DNA from: Parvibaculum sp.
GTDB taxonomy: Bacteria; Pseudomonadota; Alphaproteobacteria; Parvibaculales; Parvibaculaceae
Length of the DNA: 64,000 nucleotides
Direction of reading: 5' to 3'
Assembly: GCF_030651915.1 (NCBI RefSeq)
Contig: NZ_JAUSBV010000005.1
Location: forward strand, 806,001 to 870,000
The first letter of the stretch is position 1, and each line of letters opens with the position of its first letter. The position numbers were made by a program, and so were the translations under genes. This document shows, piece after piece, positions 8,352 through 16,879 of this stretch. The notes under the pieces are model-generated. The model was not told the origin of the DNA. It saw only the letters and a program-made list of their open reading frames with translations, and did no database searches.

Positions 8352-9145
8352 CGCAGGAGATCAAGGAGGTCGTCTGGATCACCGGCGCCAGTTCCGGCAT
8401 CGGGCGAGCGCTGGCGCTGCGCATGGCGAAAGCCGGCTATCGCGTGGCGGCGACGGCGCGGCGACAAGGCGAACTCGAAGCGCTGGCGCGCGAGGCCGAC
8501 GGACATGTGACGCCGGTTGCCGCCGACACGACCGACGCGGCAAGCCTCCAAGCAGCCGTGACACGGATCGAGGAGACGCTGGGGCCCATTGGCATCGCGG
8601 TTTTCTGCGCCGGCACCTACCAGGCGCTGATGGGCGCCGAGCTGACGGCGGCGAAAGCGCGGCCGCTGTTCGAACTCAACTTCATGGGCACAGTCAATTC
8701 ACTCGAAGCGGTTCTGCCGGGCATGCTTCGGCGCGGCAAGGGACGGATCGCGATGGTGGCGTCGCTCGCCGGATATTTCGGGTTGCCAACATCGGCCGTT
8801 TACGGCGCGAGCAAGGCAGCACTGATCAACATGGCCGAAGCCTTGCGGCCCGACCTCGCGCGCAGCGGCATCGCGGTGCAGATCGTCAATCCGGGCTTCG
8901 TCAAAACACCGCTGACCGACAAGAACGAATTTCCGATGCCGTTCCTGATGGACCCTGCGGACGCGGCGGAAGCCTTTTACCGGGGCCTGCACTCCGACCG
9001 TTTCGAAATTACCTTTCCGCGCCGCTTCTCGCTGTTCTTGCGGGTGCTGCAGATGCTGCCCTACCGGCTTTCGCTGGCGCTGACGCGGCTGACCGTACCG
9101 AAAGAGAAACCGGACAGCGCGACGCGGGTCAGCCGGGTCGCCTGA
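8348..9145 (+). CDS. Short-chain dehydrogenase/reductase
   Basis: A 265-residue classical SDR. It has the nucleotide-binding TGASSGIGRAL near residue 14, a serine in the VASLAGYFG strand, and the catalytic YGASKAALI with Tyr and Lys. The C-terminal tail is longer and basic/hydrophobic (FPRRFSLFLRVLQMLPYRLSLALTRL), suggesting peripheral membrane contact. The substrate is unknown. Translation is coupled to the DUF6134-type gene. The last 17 bases overlap the end of the convergent photolyase gene. Confidence 0.88.
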   Translation: MTQEIKEVVWITGASSGIGRALALRMAKAGYRVAATARRQGELEALAREADGHVTPVAADTTDAASLQAAVTRIEETLGPIGIAVFCAGTYQALMGAELTAAKARPLFELNFMGTVNSLEAVLPGMLRRGKGRIAMVASLAGYFGLPTSAVYGASKAALINMAEALRPDLARSGIAVQIVNPGFVKTPLTDKNEFPMPFLMDPADAAEAFYRGLHSDRFEITFPRRFSLFLRVLQMLPYRLSLALTRLTVPKEKPDSATRVSRVA

Positions 9146-10574
9146 TCGCCGCATAGGCCGCGAGCGCGCGGGCACGGGCCTTTGCGTGATCGACCATCGG
9201 ACGGGCATAGTTGCCGCCGAGCGCGACACCCGCCTTCGTCAATGCTTCGGGCGGCGCGGCCCATGGCTTATGAATGTAACGTGCATCGAGGCCCGCGAGT
9301 TCCGGCAGATGGGCGCGGACATAGGCGCCGTCCGTATCGAACTTTTCGCCCTGCAGCACCGGATTGAAAATGCGGAAGTAGGGCGCGGCATCGGCGCCCG
9401 AGCCCGCCACCCATTGCCAGCTCGCGCGATTGACCGCGAGGTCGGCATCAACCAGCGTGTCCTCGAACCATTCGGCGCCGCGCCGCCAGTCGATCAGCAG
9501 ATGCTTGACGAGGAACGAGGCGGCGATCATGCGCACGCGGTTGTGCATGAAGCCAGTCTTCCAGAGTTCGCGCATGCCGGCATCGACAATCGGGTAACCG
9601 GTCTCGCCTCGGGTCCAGCGGCGGAAAGCGGCGTCGTCGATCTCCCAAGGGAAGGCGTCGAATTCCGACTTCCAGTTTTCGGTGACAACCTGCGGCCAGT
9701 GAAACATCAAATGATAGGCGAAGTCGCGCCAGCCAAGCTCGCGCAGGAAGGCGGCGACACCTGACCCGGCCTCCGGATGTGCGATAGCGGCGGCTTCGGC
9801 GGCCGACCATACCTGGCGCGGCGAAATTTCGCCCCAGTGCAGATGCGGCGAGAGGCGCGAGGTGGCGTCGATGGCCGGCATGTTGCGCGCCTCGCCGTAG
9901 GAGCGGATCGCATTGTCGAGAAATCCGGCCAGTCGTTTCGCCGCCTGTTTCTCGCCGGGCGCCCATGCGTCGTGAAGGCCCGCCGCCCAGTCGGGCCGCG
10001 TGGGCCGCAGGTTCCAGCTGTCAAGATTTTCGGAGGGAAGGCCGACAAGACCCGTGAGGCGCGTCGGCGCAGGCAGCGGCGCGGGCATTTGAGCGCGGGA
10101 CAACGCACGCCAGAAAGGCGTGAAGACCTTGAAGGGCGTGTCCGCCCCGGTGCGAACTTCCCAAGGTTCCGCGAGCAACGTGGCGGCGAAACTCTGCACC
10201 TCGAAAGCATCGGCGGCGAGCGCCGCTTTCAACGCCTTGTCGCGGGCGATGGCGGCGGGTTCGTAGAGCCGGTTCCAGTAAACGGCGCCGGCGCCCGCCT
10301 CGCGCGCGATCTTGGGGATCAGGCGCGCCGGATCGCCGTGGCGCAGGACGAGCGGGGCGCCGAGACGGGCGAGATTGGCCGACAATGCCACGAGGCTGCC
10401 GTGGAGCCACCAGGCAGAGGCACCGCCGAGCGGCTCCGCCGGGTCGAGGATGAAGACCGGCACAACCAAGCCGCCCCGTGCGATCGCGGCAGCCAAGGCC
10501 GGATTGTCGGCCAGCCGCAGGTCGCGGCGAAACCAGACAAGGATCGGAGCGGCTTTAGATGTGGGACGGGACAT
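9129..10574 (-). CDS. phr: Deoxyribodipyrimidine photo-lyase
   Basis: A 481-residue FAD photolyase repairing cyclobutane pyrimidine dimers with blue light. The N-terminal antenna domain begins ILVWFRRDLRLADNPAL. The C-terminal FAD domain includes LSPHLHWGEISPRQVW, TGYPIVDAGMRELW and WQWVAGSGADAAPYFRIFNP, the typical photolyase signatures. The tryptophan-rich core argues for an active repair enzyme over a regulatory cryptochrome. ATG 10574 (MSRPTSKAAP) is preferred over 10598. Divergent from the diiron protein gene by about 175 bases. Confidence 0.93.
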   Translation of the reverse strand: MSRPTSKAAPILVWFRRDLRLADNPALAAAIARGGLVVPVFILDPAEPLGGASAWWLHGSLVALSANLARLGAPLVLRHGDPARLIPKIAREAGAGAVYWNRLYEPAAIARDKALKAALAADAFEVQSFAATLLAEPWEVRTGADTPFKVFTPFWRALSRAQMPAPLPAPTRLTGLVGLPSENLDSWNLRPTRPDWAAGLHDAWAPGEKQAAKRLAGFLDNAIRSYGEARNMPAIDATSRLSPHLHWGEISPRQVWSAAEAAAIAHPEAGSGVAAFLRELGWRDFAYHLMFHWPQVVTENWKSEFDAFPWEIDDAAFRRWTRGETGYPIVDAGMRELWKTGFMHNRVRMIAASFLVKHLLIDWRRGAEWFEDTLVDADLAVNRASWQWVAGSGADAAPYFRIFNPVLQGEKFDTDGAYVRAHLPELAGLDARYIHKPWAAPPEALTKAGVALGGNYARPMVDHAKARARALAAYAAIRRPG

Positions 10575-10749
10575 GGAGCGGCGCCAAAAGAGGAACAATT
10601 ACATGTAGATACGAAGGCCATTCCCTTGCGGATCAGCAGCGGCGGATGGTCCATCTGGATCATTCCCCATTTGTGCCTATTTACGGTATTGTCTGTAACG
10701 AACCGGCCTTTCGGGAGGAAGCCGGCGGCACCTTGAGGAGGCCCGCGCC

Positions 10750-11874
10750 ATGACGACACGCGTTTCGACCGACATCACCAAGGACAGCGCCTATAACGCC
10801 GTCGCCCCCGACGATTTTCCGGCGATGATGGAAGTCGAGCGTTACGGCCAGCGCTCCACCGCCTTCGACAAGATCATCTCGGCAACGCACGACCATTTCT
10901 GGGATCCGCTCGACACGAAATATATCGACTTCTCGGCACCTTTCGACATGAAGACGCAGACTGTCGTGCCGATGGAATTCGTGCTCGAATTGCAGACGCC
11001 AATTGCCGACCGACTTTCCGACGAACAGAAGATCGCGCTGTCGAATGAAAGCGCGCGCTGGATGCTGTCATCGATCCTGCATGGCGAGGCCGGCGCGCTG
11101 GCGCTGTCGGCGAGCCTCTGCCACATCTTGAAAGATCCGGGCGCACAGGAATATGCCGCCAACCAGGCGCGCGAAGAGGCGCGACATGTGACCGGCTTCT
11201 CGAAATATATCGAAGCGCGCTGGGGCAAGCCGCTGCCGGTGGGCCCGACGCTCGGCAATCTCCTGACCCAGATGGTCAATGCGCCTGAGGTCTACAAGAA
11301 GGTCGTCGGCATGCAGATGCTGGTCGAAGGGCTCGCGATGGGCGCCTTCGCCTCGCTTTATTCCTATTCCAACGATCCGGTGCTGCGCCACCTCTGCCAG
11401 CTGGTGATGACCGACGAGGCGTTCCATCACAAGTTCGGGAAAATCTGGGCCGACCGTACGGTGCCGCACCTGACCGAGCAGGAGCGCAATACGATCGAGG
11501 ACTGGGCGGCGGAATGTTTCCAGACGCTTCTGTTCAACCTCGCCAACCCGGAACAGAAGAAAGTGATCTATGCGCAGTTCGACCTCGACTGGGAGGAAGT
11601 GCTGCACGAGGTCGTCAAGAGCCGCACCGACGACAAGCGGCGTAAAGCGATGTCGAACCAGACCAATATCTTCCGGGTGCTGATCAAGACGCTGCTAAAG
11701 GCCGGCATCATCACCGACCGTACCAAGGCCTTCTACGCGACCTATGTCGACATGGACGAGCTGCGGCGCGAGGGCGACGAAATGGTCGGCGATGCGATTG
11801 CCGAGGACGGCATCGAATATCTGAAGCGGATCAACTTTTCCGGTGGCGGGCGCGCGGCGAACGCAGCGGAGTAG
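10750..11874 (+). CDS. Ferritin-fold diiron oxygenase-like protein
   Basis: A 374-residue helical protein with a complete four-helix diiron ligand set. There is a glutamate in HGEAGA near residue 113, EEARH near 142-146 (ExxH), a glutamate in MLVEGLA near 192, and DEAFHH near 220-225 (ExxHH). The family contains AurF-like and other ferritin-like oxygenases; the exact reaction is unknown. A Shine-Dalgarno TGAGGAGG lies 6-12 bases before the ATG. TTAC (10681-10684) and GTAA (10695-10698) form a weak dyad upstream. It converges on the B12 ABC operon with adjacent stops. Confidence 0.75.
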   Translation: MTTRVSTDITKDSAYNAVAPDDFPAMMEVERYGQRSTAFDKIISATHDHFWDPLDTKYIDFSAPFDMKTQTVVPMEFVLELQTPIADRLSDEQKIALSNESARWMLSSILHGEAGALALSASLCHILKDPGAQEYAANQAREEARHVTGFSKYIEARWGKPLPVGPTLGNLLTQMVNAPEVYKKVVGMQMLVEGLAMGAFASLYSYSNDPVLRHLCQLVMTDEAFHHKFGKIWADRTVPHLTEQERNTIEDWAAECFQTLLFNLANPEQKKVIYAQFDLDWEEVLHEVVKSRTDDKRRKAMSNQTNIFRVLIKTLLKAGIITDRTKAFYATYVDMDELRREGDEMVGDAIAEDGIEYLKRINFSGGGRAANAAE

Positions 11875-12642
11875 TCAGTCGGTGCGGGCGACGGGGAGCA
11901 CGAAGCGCTCACCCTCGCCGCCGACGATGGCGCGGATGCGGTAGACTTCTTCGAGATTGGCGGGCGTCAGGACTTCATCCGGACGCCCGTCGGCTTTCAC
12001 AATCCCTTTGTCGAGCAGCACCAGCCGGTCGCAATAGCGCGCGGCGAGCGAGAGGTCGTGCAGGACGGCGATCACCGTGCGGCCTTCGTTTGCATAGGCA
12101 CGCAGTACTTCCATGATGCCGAGTTGATGGTAGGGATCGAGCGAGGCGACCGGCTCGTCGACCAGCAGCAGCGGCGCCTCGACGGCCAGCGCACGGGCCA
12201 GCAGCACGCGGGCGCGCTCGCCGCCCGACAGCGTCAGCACATCGCGGCCACGGAAATTTTCAACATCGGCGAGATGCATGGCGCGGGCGATGGCGGCCTC
12301 ATCCGCGGGCGCGGGCTGGCGGAATGGTGCCAGATGCGGCAGGCGGCCGAGCGCAACGAGGCGCGACACCTCAAGCGGCCAATGACTTCCGGCGCCCTGC
12401 GCCAGATAGGCAATAGCGCGAGCGCGGGCGCGCGGCTCCATCGCGGCAACCGCCTGCCCGTCGAGCTCGATCAGTCCGTCATGCGGAATCAGTGCCGCGA
12501 CGGCGCGCACCAACGTCGTCTTGCCAGCGCCGTTGGGACCGATCAGGCCGATGAAGGCGCTATCGCGCGCCGCAAGCGAGACATCGCGGATGACGCGGGT
12601 GCCGCCGAGCGATGCGTGGACGTGAGTGAGCGAAAGATGCAT
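11875..12642 (-). CDS. btuD: Cobalamin/iron-siderophore ABC transporter ATP-binding protein
   Basis: A 255-residue ABC ATPase of the FecE/BtuD type that drives uptake through the adjacent FecCD permease. Visible motifs are Walker A GPNGAGKTTL near residue 36, the signature LSGGERARVLLARAL, Walker B LLLVDEPVASLD, and the switch histidine in VIAVLHDL. It is the last gene of the riboswitch-led operon and overlaps the permease stop. Its role in vitamin B12 uptake is inferred from the cobalamin riboswitch. The start is the second of two adjacent Met codons. Confidence 0.9.
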   Translation of the reverse strand: MHLSLTHVHASLGGTRVIRDVSLAARDSAFIGLIGPNGAGKTTLVRAVAALIPHDGLIELDGQAVAAMEPRARARAIAYLAQGAGSHWPLEVSRLVALGRLPHLAPFRQPAPADEAAIARAMHLADVENFRGRDVLTLSGGERARVLLARALAVEAPLLLVDEPVASLDPYHQLGIMEVLRAYANEGRTVIAVLHDLSLAARYCDRLVLLDKGIVKADGRPDEVLTPANLEEVYRIRAIVGGEGERFVLPVARTD

Positions 12643-13643
12643 CACGGGTGCTCCCTTCGCGTTTTCAGGATCAACCAGAGAAAGAACGGGGCGCCAATGA
12701 GCGCAGTGACGACGCCCAGCTTCGGCTCCGGCCCGCCTGTCGGCAGGCGCACCAGCAGGTCGGCGGCGAGAACCAGTGCCGCACCGGCAAGCGCACTCGG
12801 CAACAACAATGAGGCAGGGCGGGGACCGACCAGCGAACGCATCAGATGCGGCACGACGAGGCCGACGAAGCCGATGACGCCGGTGACGGAAACGGCGGCG
12901 CCGACCGCAAGCCCGGTGCCGGCGATCGCGCGCAGCGTGACCGAGCGGCGCGAGAAGCCGAGCGTCGATGCCGTGTCCTCACCCAGCGACAGCGCGTCGA
13001 GTGCGCGGGCGGTGGAGAGGACGAGCAGCCAGCCGACGAACATGAAGGGCAGCACAAACCAGACCTGAGCCATGCTGCGGTCGGTCAGCGAACCCAGCAT
13101 CCAGAAGACGATTTCGAGCGCCGCATAGGGGCTGGGCGAGAGATTGAGTGCCAGCGACGTCAAGGCGCCGCAGAAGGCGGAGATCGCGACGCCGGCAAGG
13201 ATGATGGTGACGATGGACGGGTTGCGTCCGGCCAGCAGGTAAAGCGTCGCCAGCGCCGCCAGCGCCCCGGCAATGCCACCGAGCGGCACCAGCATGGCCG
13301 AGCCAACAGCCATGCCAAAATAGAAGACCAGCACCGCGCCGAGCGCCGCGCCGCTCGATGCGCCGATCAAGCCGGGTTCGGCCAGCGGGTTGCGCAGCAG
13401 GCCCTGCAGCCCGGCGCCTGTGAGGCCGAGCGTCGCGCCGACCAGCAGGCCGAGCAGCGCGCGCGGCAGGCGCACTTCGGTCAGCACCAGCCAGGCAAGT
13501 TCGCGGTCGATTTCCACCATGGTGCGGAATTTATCCGTCAGGAGTTCGCCGCCGCGGCCGACATAGATGGAGGCAGCGAGCAGCGCGAGTGTGAGCGCCA
13601 TGAGGGTGAGGTTGACGAGCCAGGCGTTGAGGGGGCGGATCAT
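12642..13643 (-). CDS. btuC: Cobalamin-type ABC transporter permease (FecCD family)
   Basis: A 333-residue inner-membrane permease with about ten hydrophobic helices and FecCD hallmarks: RLPRALLGLLVGATLGLTGAGLQGLLRNPLAEPGLIG near residues 60-95 and GVIGFVGLVVPHLMR in the C-terminal half. It forms the channel for BtuF-delivered substrate. ATG 13643 overlaps the BtuF stop (ATGA), so translation is coupled; an in-frame ATG at 13658 lies inside btuF. B12 specificity is inferred from the riboswitch. Confidence 0.92.
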   Translation of the reverse strand: MIRPLNAWLVNLTLMALTLALLAASIYVGRGGELLTDKFRTMVEIDRELAWLVLTEVRLPRALLGLLVGATLGLTGAGLQGLLRNPLAEPGLIGASSGAALGAVLVFYFGMAVGSAMLVPLGGIAGALAALATLYLLAGRNPSIVTIILAGVAISAFCGALTSLALNLSPSPYAALEIVFWMLGSLTDRSMAQVWFVLPFMFVGWLLVLSTARALDALSLGEDTASTLGFSRRSVTLRAIAGTGLAVGAAVSVTGVIGFVGLVVPHLMRSLVGPRPASLLLPSALAGAALVLAADLLVRLPTGGPEPKLGVVTALIGAPFFLWLILKTRREHP

Positions 13644-14512
13644 TTGGCGCGCTCCCACGCCAGCATCTCGTCATGCATTGCAGCCAGGCGGGCGGCGATG
13701 GCGGTGACATAGCGGGTGCTGCAGTTCCAGTCACGCGCCGGAAGATCGACTTCATGGGCGTAGCGGGTGCGGTAGAGGCGGAGCGCGGGGTGCTGCAGCA
13801 GGGCGCTTGCCTGCGAGGGCTGGCCCGGGCGGTAGATGCCGATGGCGACGAGTTCCGGCCGCATCGCAATCACCTCCTCGATGCCCGGATAGACAAGGCC
13901 GAAAGGATTTTCATTGTCGATCACGTTGCGGAAGCCGGTATGCGCGACGATGTGGCCAAGGATGCTGTCGGGTGTCACGGCGCCGCCGAGATCCTGGTAG
14001 AGAATGGCGGTGGGGGCGCGCAGGCCGTCGCGGCGCGCGGCGTCCATCTCGGCATCAAAACGGGCGATCAGCGCCCTGCCCTCCGCCTCGCGGCCAAGAG
14101 CGGATGCCACCGTTTCGATGTTGGCGCGGATGTCGGCGAAGCTGCGGGCGTCATTGACCGTGACGACGGGAACACCGATGCGGCGCAGCAGGTCGAGCGT
14201 GAAGGGCGAGGTATAGCGATGCGCCAGCACGAGGTCGGGCGCGAAGGGCAGAATGTCCTCGATGCGGCCGTCATTGGGCGGCACATCCTGAAGGAGATGC
14301 GCGACGGCGGAATCGTGCGGGTCGCGGCCAAGGCGGAAGACCGACTTCAGGGTGCCGGGCGCGGCAAGGTCGGCGGCCAGGATGTCGGAACAGAGATTGA
14401 TCGAGACGATGCGCTGGGGGATGTATGACGGCCCTTCACTGGCGCGTGCAGTGAGGCCCGTCAGCAGACAGGACAGCAGCATCGTCAGTCCGAAAGTTCG
14501 CCACATTGCCAC
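13640..14512 (-). CDS. btuF: Cobalamin ABC transporter substrate-binding protein (BtuF-like)
   Basis: A 290-residue periplasmic binding protein. A signal peptide (residues 1-24, FGLTMLLSCLLTGLTARA) precedes a class III binding fold with IPQRIVSINLCSDILAADL, VPPNDGRIEDILPFAPDLVLA and a second lobe containing IEEVIAMRPELVAIG. It would capture corrinoid and deliver it to the BtuC/BtuD pair. It is the first gene after the cobalamin riboswitch, about 80 bases downstream, so high B12 should shut off expression. No TonB-dependent BtuB is in the window. Confidence 0.9.
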   Translation of the reverse strand: MAMWRTFGLTMLLSCLLTGLTARASEGPSYIPQRIVSINLCSDILAADLAAPGTLKSVFRLGRDPHDSAVAHLLQDVPPNDGRIEDILPFAPDLVLAHRYTSPFTLDLLRRIGVPVVTVNDARSFADIRANIETVASALGREAEGRALIARFDAEMDAARRDGLRAPTAILYQDLGGAVTPDSILGHIVAHTGFRNVIDNENPFGLVYPGIEEVIAMRPELVAIGIYRPGQPSQASALLQHPALRLYRTRYAHEVDLPARDWNCSTRYVTAIAARLAAMHDEMLAWERAK

Positions 14513-14591
14513 GCTCCGCCGTATCCCGAAGATATCGCCGCGCGCGGAATCCCGCTCCCTCCCGGCACACCCCGGCCCGGAGACGGACGAC

Positions 14592-14770
14592 AGCCGAGGC
14601 AGGTTTCCTGGCTTGCGGGTCTTCGCCCTCCCCTGCCTTCCCGGACATATCCAGTGGCGCTTGAGAAGAGAGCTCGCCGCCTACAGTTGCGGGGGCAGCC
14701 GCCTTGACATCGCAAGGATGTACGGGCGTTCCCTTTCAACCCCGGCATTGCTGCCGGGGCACCTTCGGCG
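14592..14770 (-). promoter_or_regulatory. Cobalamin (adenosylcobalamin-type) riboswitch
   Basis: On the minus strand the conserved cobalamin elements appear in order: GGTGCC at the 5' end, GGTTGAAAGGGAA (14728-14740), GCGGCTGCCCCCGCAACTGTA around 14685-14705, GCCACTG near 14655, GGGAAGGC, and the B12 box AGCCAGGAAACCTGCC (14598-14613). It sits in the leader of btuF and is expected to repress the operon when cobalamin is plentiful. Confidence 0.95.
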
Positions 14771-14787
14771 GAGCGGAGTGTAGACGC

Positions 14788-15861
14788 TCAAGGGCTGCAC
14801 GAAAAGAGCGGCGCATGGTCGATCCGCGGCAAGACAAGACGCGCAAAGAGATCGCATTCCGCCAAATGGGGATAACCAGAGAAGATGAAGGCATCAAGAC
14901 CAAGGGCCCGATAGGTCTCGATCTTCTTCAGCACCTGGTCGGGATCTCCAACGATGGCGGCACCGCAGCCCGAACGGGCACGGCCAATGCCGGTCCAGAG
15001 GTTGTCCTCGACAAAACCTTCGTCATCGGCCTCGTCGCGCATTTCGGCCTGGCGACGGACGCCGAAAGAGGATGCGTCGAGGGACTTCTTCCGGATTTCC
15101 TCACCTTTGCTGTCGTCGAGCCTAGACATCAGACGACGGGCCGCCGCGCGGGCCTCAGCCTCCGTTTCACGAACGATGACGTGAACACGATAGCCGAAAC
15201 GCAATTTTCGATGGTAGGTGGCAGCGCGAGCGCGCATATCGTCAAGCACCACACGAATATTCTCGATGCGATCCGGCCACATCAAAAAGACATCCGCTGC
15301 GCGAGCAGCGACATCGCGTGCGTCGTCCGAGAGTCCCCCGAAATAGAAGGGCGGTGCGCTAGCACGTTGTTGCGCTATGCGAGGTGCTTCCAATTCCAGA
15401 TTGTAGAACTCACCCTTGTGAACAAGCGGGCGCCCGGCGAGCAGCGTCCGCAAGATATTCATCACTTCGAGCGTGCGCGCGTAGCGTGGGGCACTGGCGA
15501 GCGTCTCTCCAGGCAGGTCAGAGGAAATGATGTTGATGGTGAGGCGGCCCCGCAGCATATGGTCGAGCGTGGCAAGCTGGCGCGCCAGTTGGGGCGGCCA
15601 CATCTCGCCACAGCGCACGGCGACGAGGAGCTGCATATGTTTCAGGAGCGGCGCAAGGGCGCCTGCAATGGCAATGCTGTCAATGCCGAGCGCATAGCCG
15701 GACGGCAGAAGGACGTTGTCGAATCCGCCCTTCTCCGCCGCCAAGACGATGTCGTGGCAATGAGAAAAAGAACTTTGCAATGCAGGATCCGGTACGCCCA
15801 TGAATTCATAGTCGTCATCGCAAAGCGCGGAGAACCAGGAAATTTCGGCGGGCTGAATCAT
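14788..15861 (-). CDS. Luciferase-like FMN-dependent monooxygenase (SsuD type)
   Basis: A 357-residue TIM-barrel flavin monooxygenase resembling alkanesulfonate monooxygenases, which use reduced FMN and oxygen to desulfonate alkyl sulfonates. Family segments include SHCHDIVLAAEKGGFDNVLLPSG-type helices (shown in parts), VAVRCGEMWPPQLARQLATLD, and GRLTINIISSDLPGE. ATG 15861 overlaps the aldo/keto reductase stop (ATGA); a much longer frame to 16188 lies within the reductase gene and is rejected. No flavin reductase or sulfonate transporter is adjacent, so the substrate is uncertain. Confidence 0.85.
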   Translation of the reverse strand: MIQPAEISWFSALCDDDYEFMGVPDPALQSSFSHCHDIVLAAEKGGFDNVLLPSGYALGIDSIAIAGALAPLLKHMQLLVAVRCGEMWPPQLARQLATLDHMLRGRLTINIISSDLPGETLASAPRYARTLEVMNILRTLLAGRPLVHKGEFYNLELEAPRIAQQRASAPPFYFGGLSDDARDVAARAADVFLMWPDRIENIRVVLDDMRARAATYHRKLRFGYRVHVIVRETEAEARAAARRLMSRLDDSKGEEIRKKSLDASSFGVRRQAEMRDEADDEGFVEDNLWTGIGRARSGCGAAIVGDPDQVLKKIETYRALGLDAFIFSGYPHLAECDLFARLVLPRIDHAPLFSCSP

Positions 15862-16805
15862 GGCAGGCGCGTGCCCATCGAGGTTTGCAGAATGTCGTAC
15901 CAGTCGGCGCGAGAGAGTTTCACACGCAACGCATCGCCGGCGCGCGTGATGCGGTCCGGCGTCTGCGTGCCGACGATGGGGACGATGCGCGCCGGATGCG
16001 CCAGCACAAAGGCGAGTGCCACCGCTTCGCGCGAGACGCCCTCGCGCTCCGCCAGCTCGTCGAGTTTCGCGATGAGATTGCCGATACGGGCGCCGTCGGG
16101 TCCTTTCGCGGCCTCTGCCGGGCAAAGGCCCAAACGGCCACCGGCCAACGGGGACCAAGCCAGTACGCCGATGTCCCGCTCCATGCACTGGTCGAGCGTA
16201 CCGTCAAAAAGGGGTGCCGTCGCCCAAGCCGAAAATTCCGGCTGCTGGGTCGCGATCGGGAAATCAAGGTGAGCCTGCAGAGCCGCGACCTGCGCCGGCG
16301 TATGATTGGACACGCCGACATGGCCGATCTTGCCCTCGGCACGCAGCGCGGTAAGCGTCTCGGCCACCATCGCAGGATGCGCCAGCAGATCGGGCCGGTG
16401 AATCTGGTAGAGCTCCACGTGCTCGACCTTCATGCGCGCCAGCGAGGCCTCGCAGGCCGAACGCAGATAGGCTGCGCTCGAATCGTATGGAACACCCGGA
16501 TCGATGCCGCCCTTGGTGGCGAGGACGAAGCGGTCGCGGAGCGCAGGCGCCTCCTGCAGCACCTCACCCAGCAAGGCCTCGGCAGCGCCGAAGGGGCTGG
16601 ATTTGCCAAAGCCATAGATGTCGGCCGTATCAAAAAGTGTGATCCCGGCGTCCAGTGCCGCCTCGACGCGGGTGCGCGCCGTCTTTACATCGACACCGGC
16701 AAAACGCCACATGCCCCAAGCAATCGGATATACATGCAGGCCGCTCTTGCCGAGGGGGCGCGGCTCGGGCGAAATGGGCAGCAGATTCATGGCATGAGCG
16801 GGCAT
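15858..16805 (-). CDS. Aldo/keto reductase
   Basis: A 315-residue NADPH-dependent TIM-barrel oxidoreductase. The catalytic tetrad can be located: Asp and Tyr in TLFDTADIYGFG, Lys in VLATKGG, His in LYQIHRPD. The C-terminal cofactor region carries PIVGTQTPDRI. Start at 16805 or 16790; neither has a clear ribosome site. It is the first gene of a two-gene unit with the flavin monooxygenase, suggesting that the aldehyde made by that enzyme may be reduced here (inference). Divergent from the Gfo/Idh gene. Confidence 0.88.
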   Translation of the reverse strand: MPAHAMNLLPISPEPRPLGKSGLHVYPIAWGMWRFAGVDVKTARTRVEAALDAGITLFDTADIYGFGKSSPFGAAEALLGEVLQEAPALRDRFVLATKGGIDPGVPYDSSAAYLRSACEASLARMKVEHVELYQIHRPDLLAHPAMVAETLTALRAEGKIGHVGVSNHTPAQVAALQAHLDFPIATQQPEFSAWATAPLFDGTLDQCMERDIGVLAWSPLAGGRLGLCPAEAAKGPDGARIGNLIAKLDELAEREGVSREAVALAFVLAHPARIVPIVGTQTPDRITRAGDALRVKLSRADWYDILQTSMGTRLP

Positions 16806-16879
16806 GGGCGGGAACGCGGTGATGAACGGACAAGGGCCAGTCTAGACGTTCATCCGGCCAAGGGATACGGGAGAGACAT

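Noticed and set aside
14788-15861. Bacterial luciferase for light emission
   Set aside because: The sequence fits alkanesulfonate monooxygenase-type enzymes and no lux partner genes are present.
15861-16188. N-terminal extension of the flavin monooxygenase frame
   Set aside because: It lies inside the aldo/keto reductase gene in a shifted frame and has shadow-like Arg-rich composition; the ATGA overlap gives a natural start.
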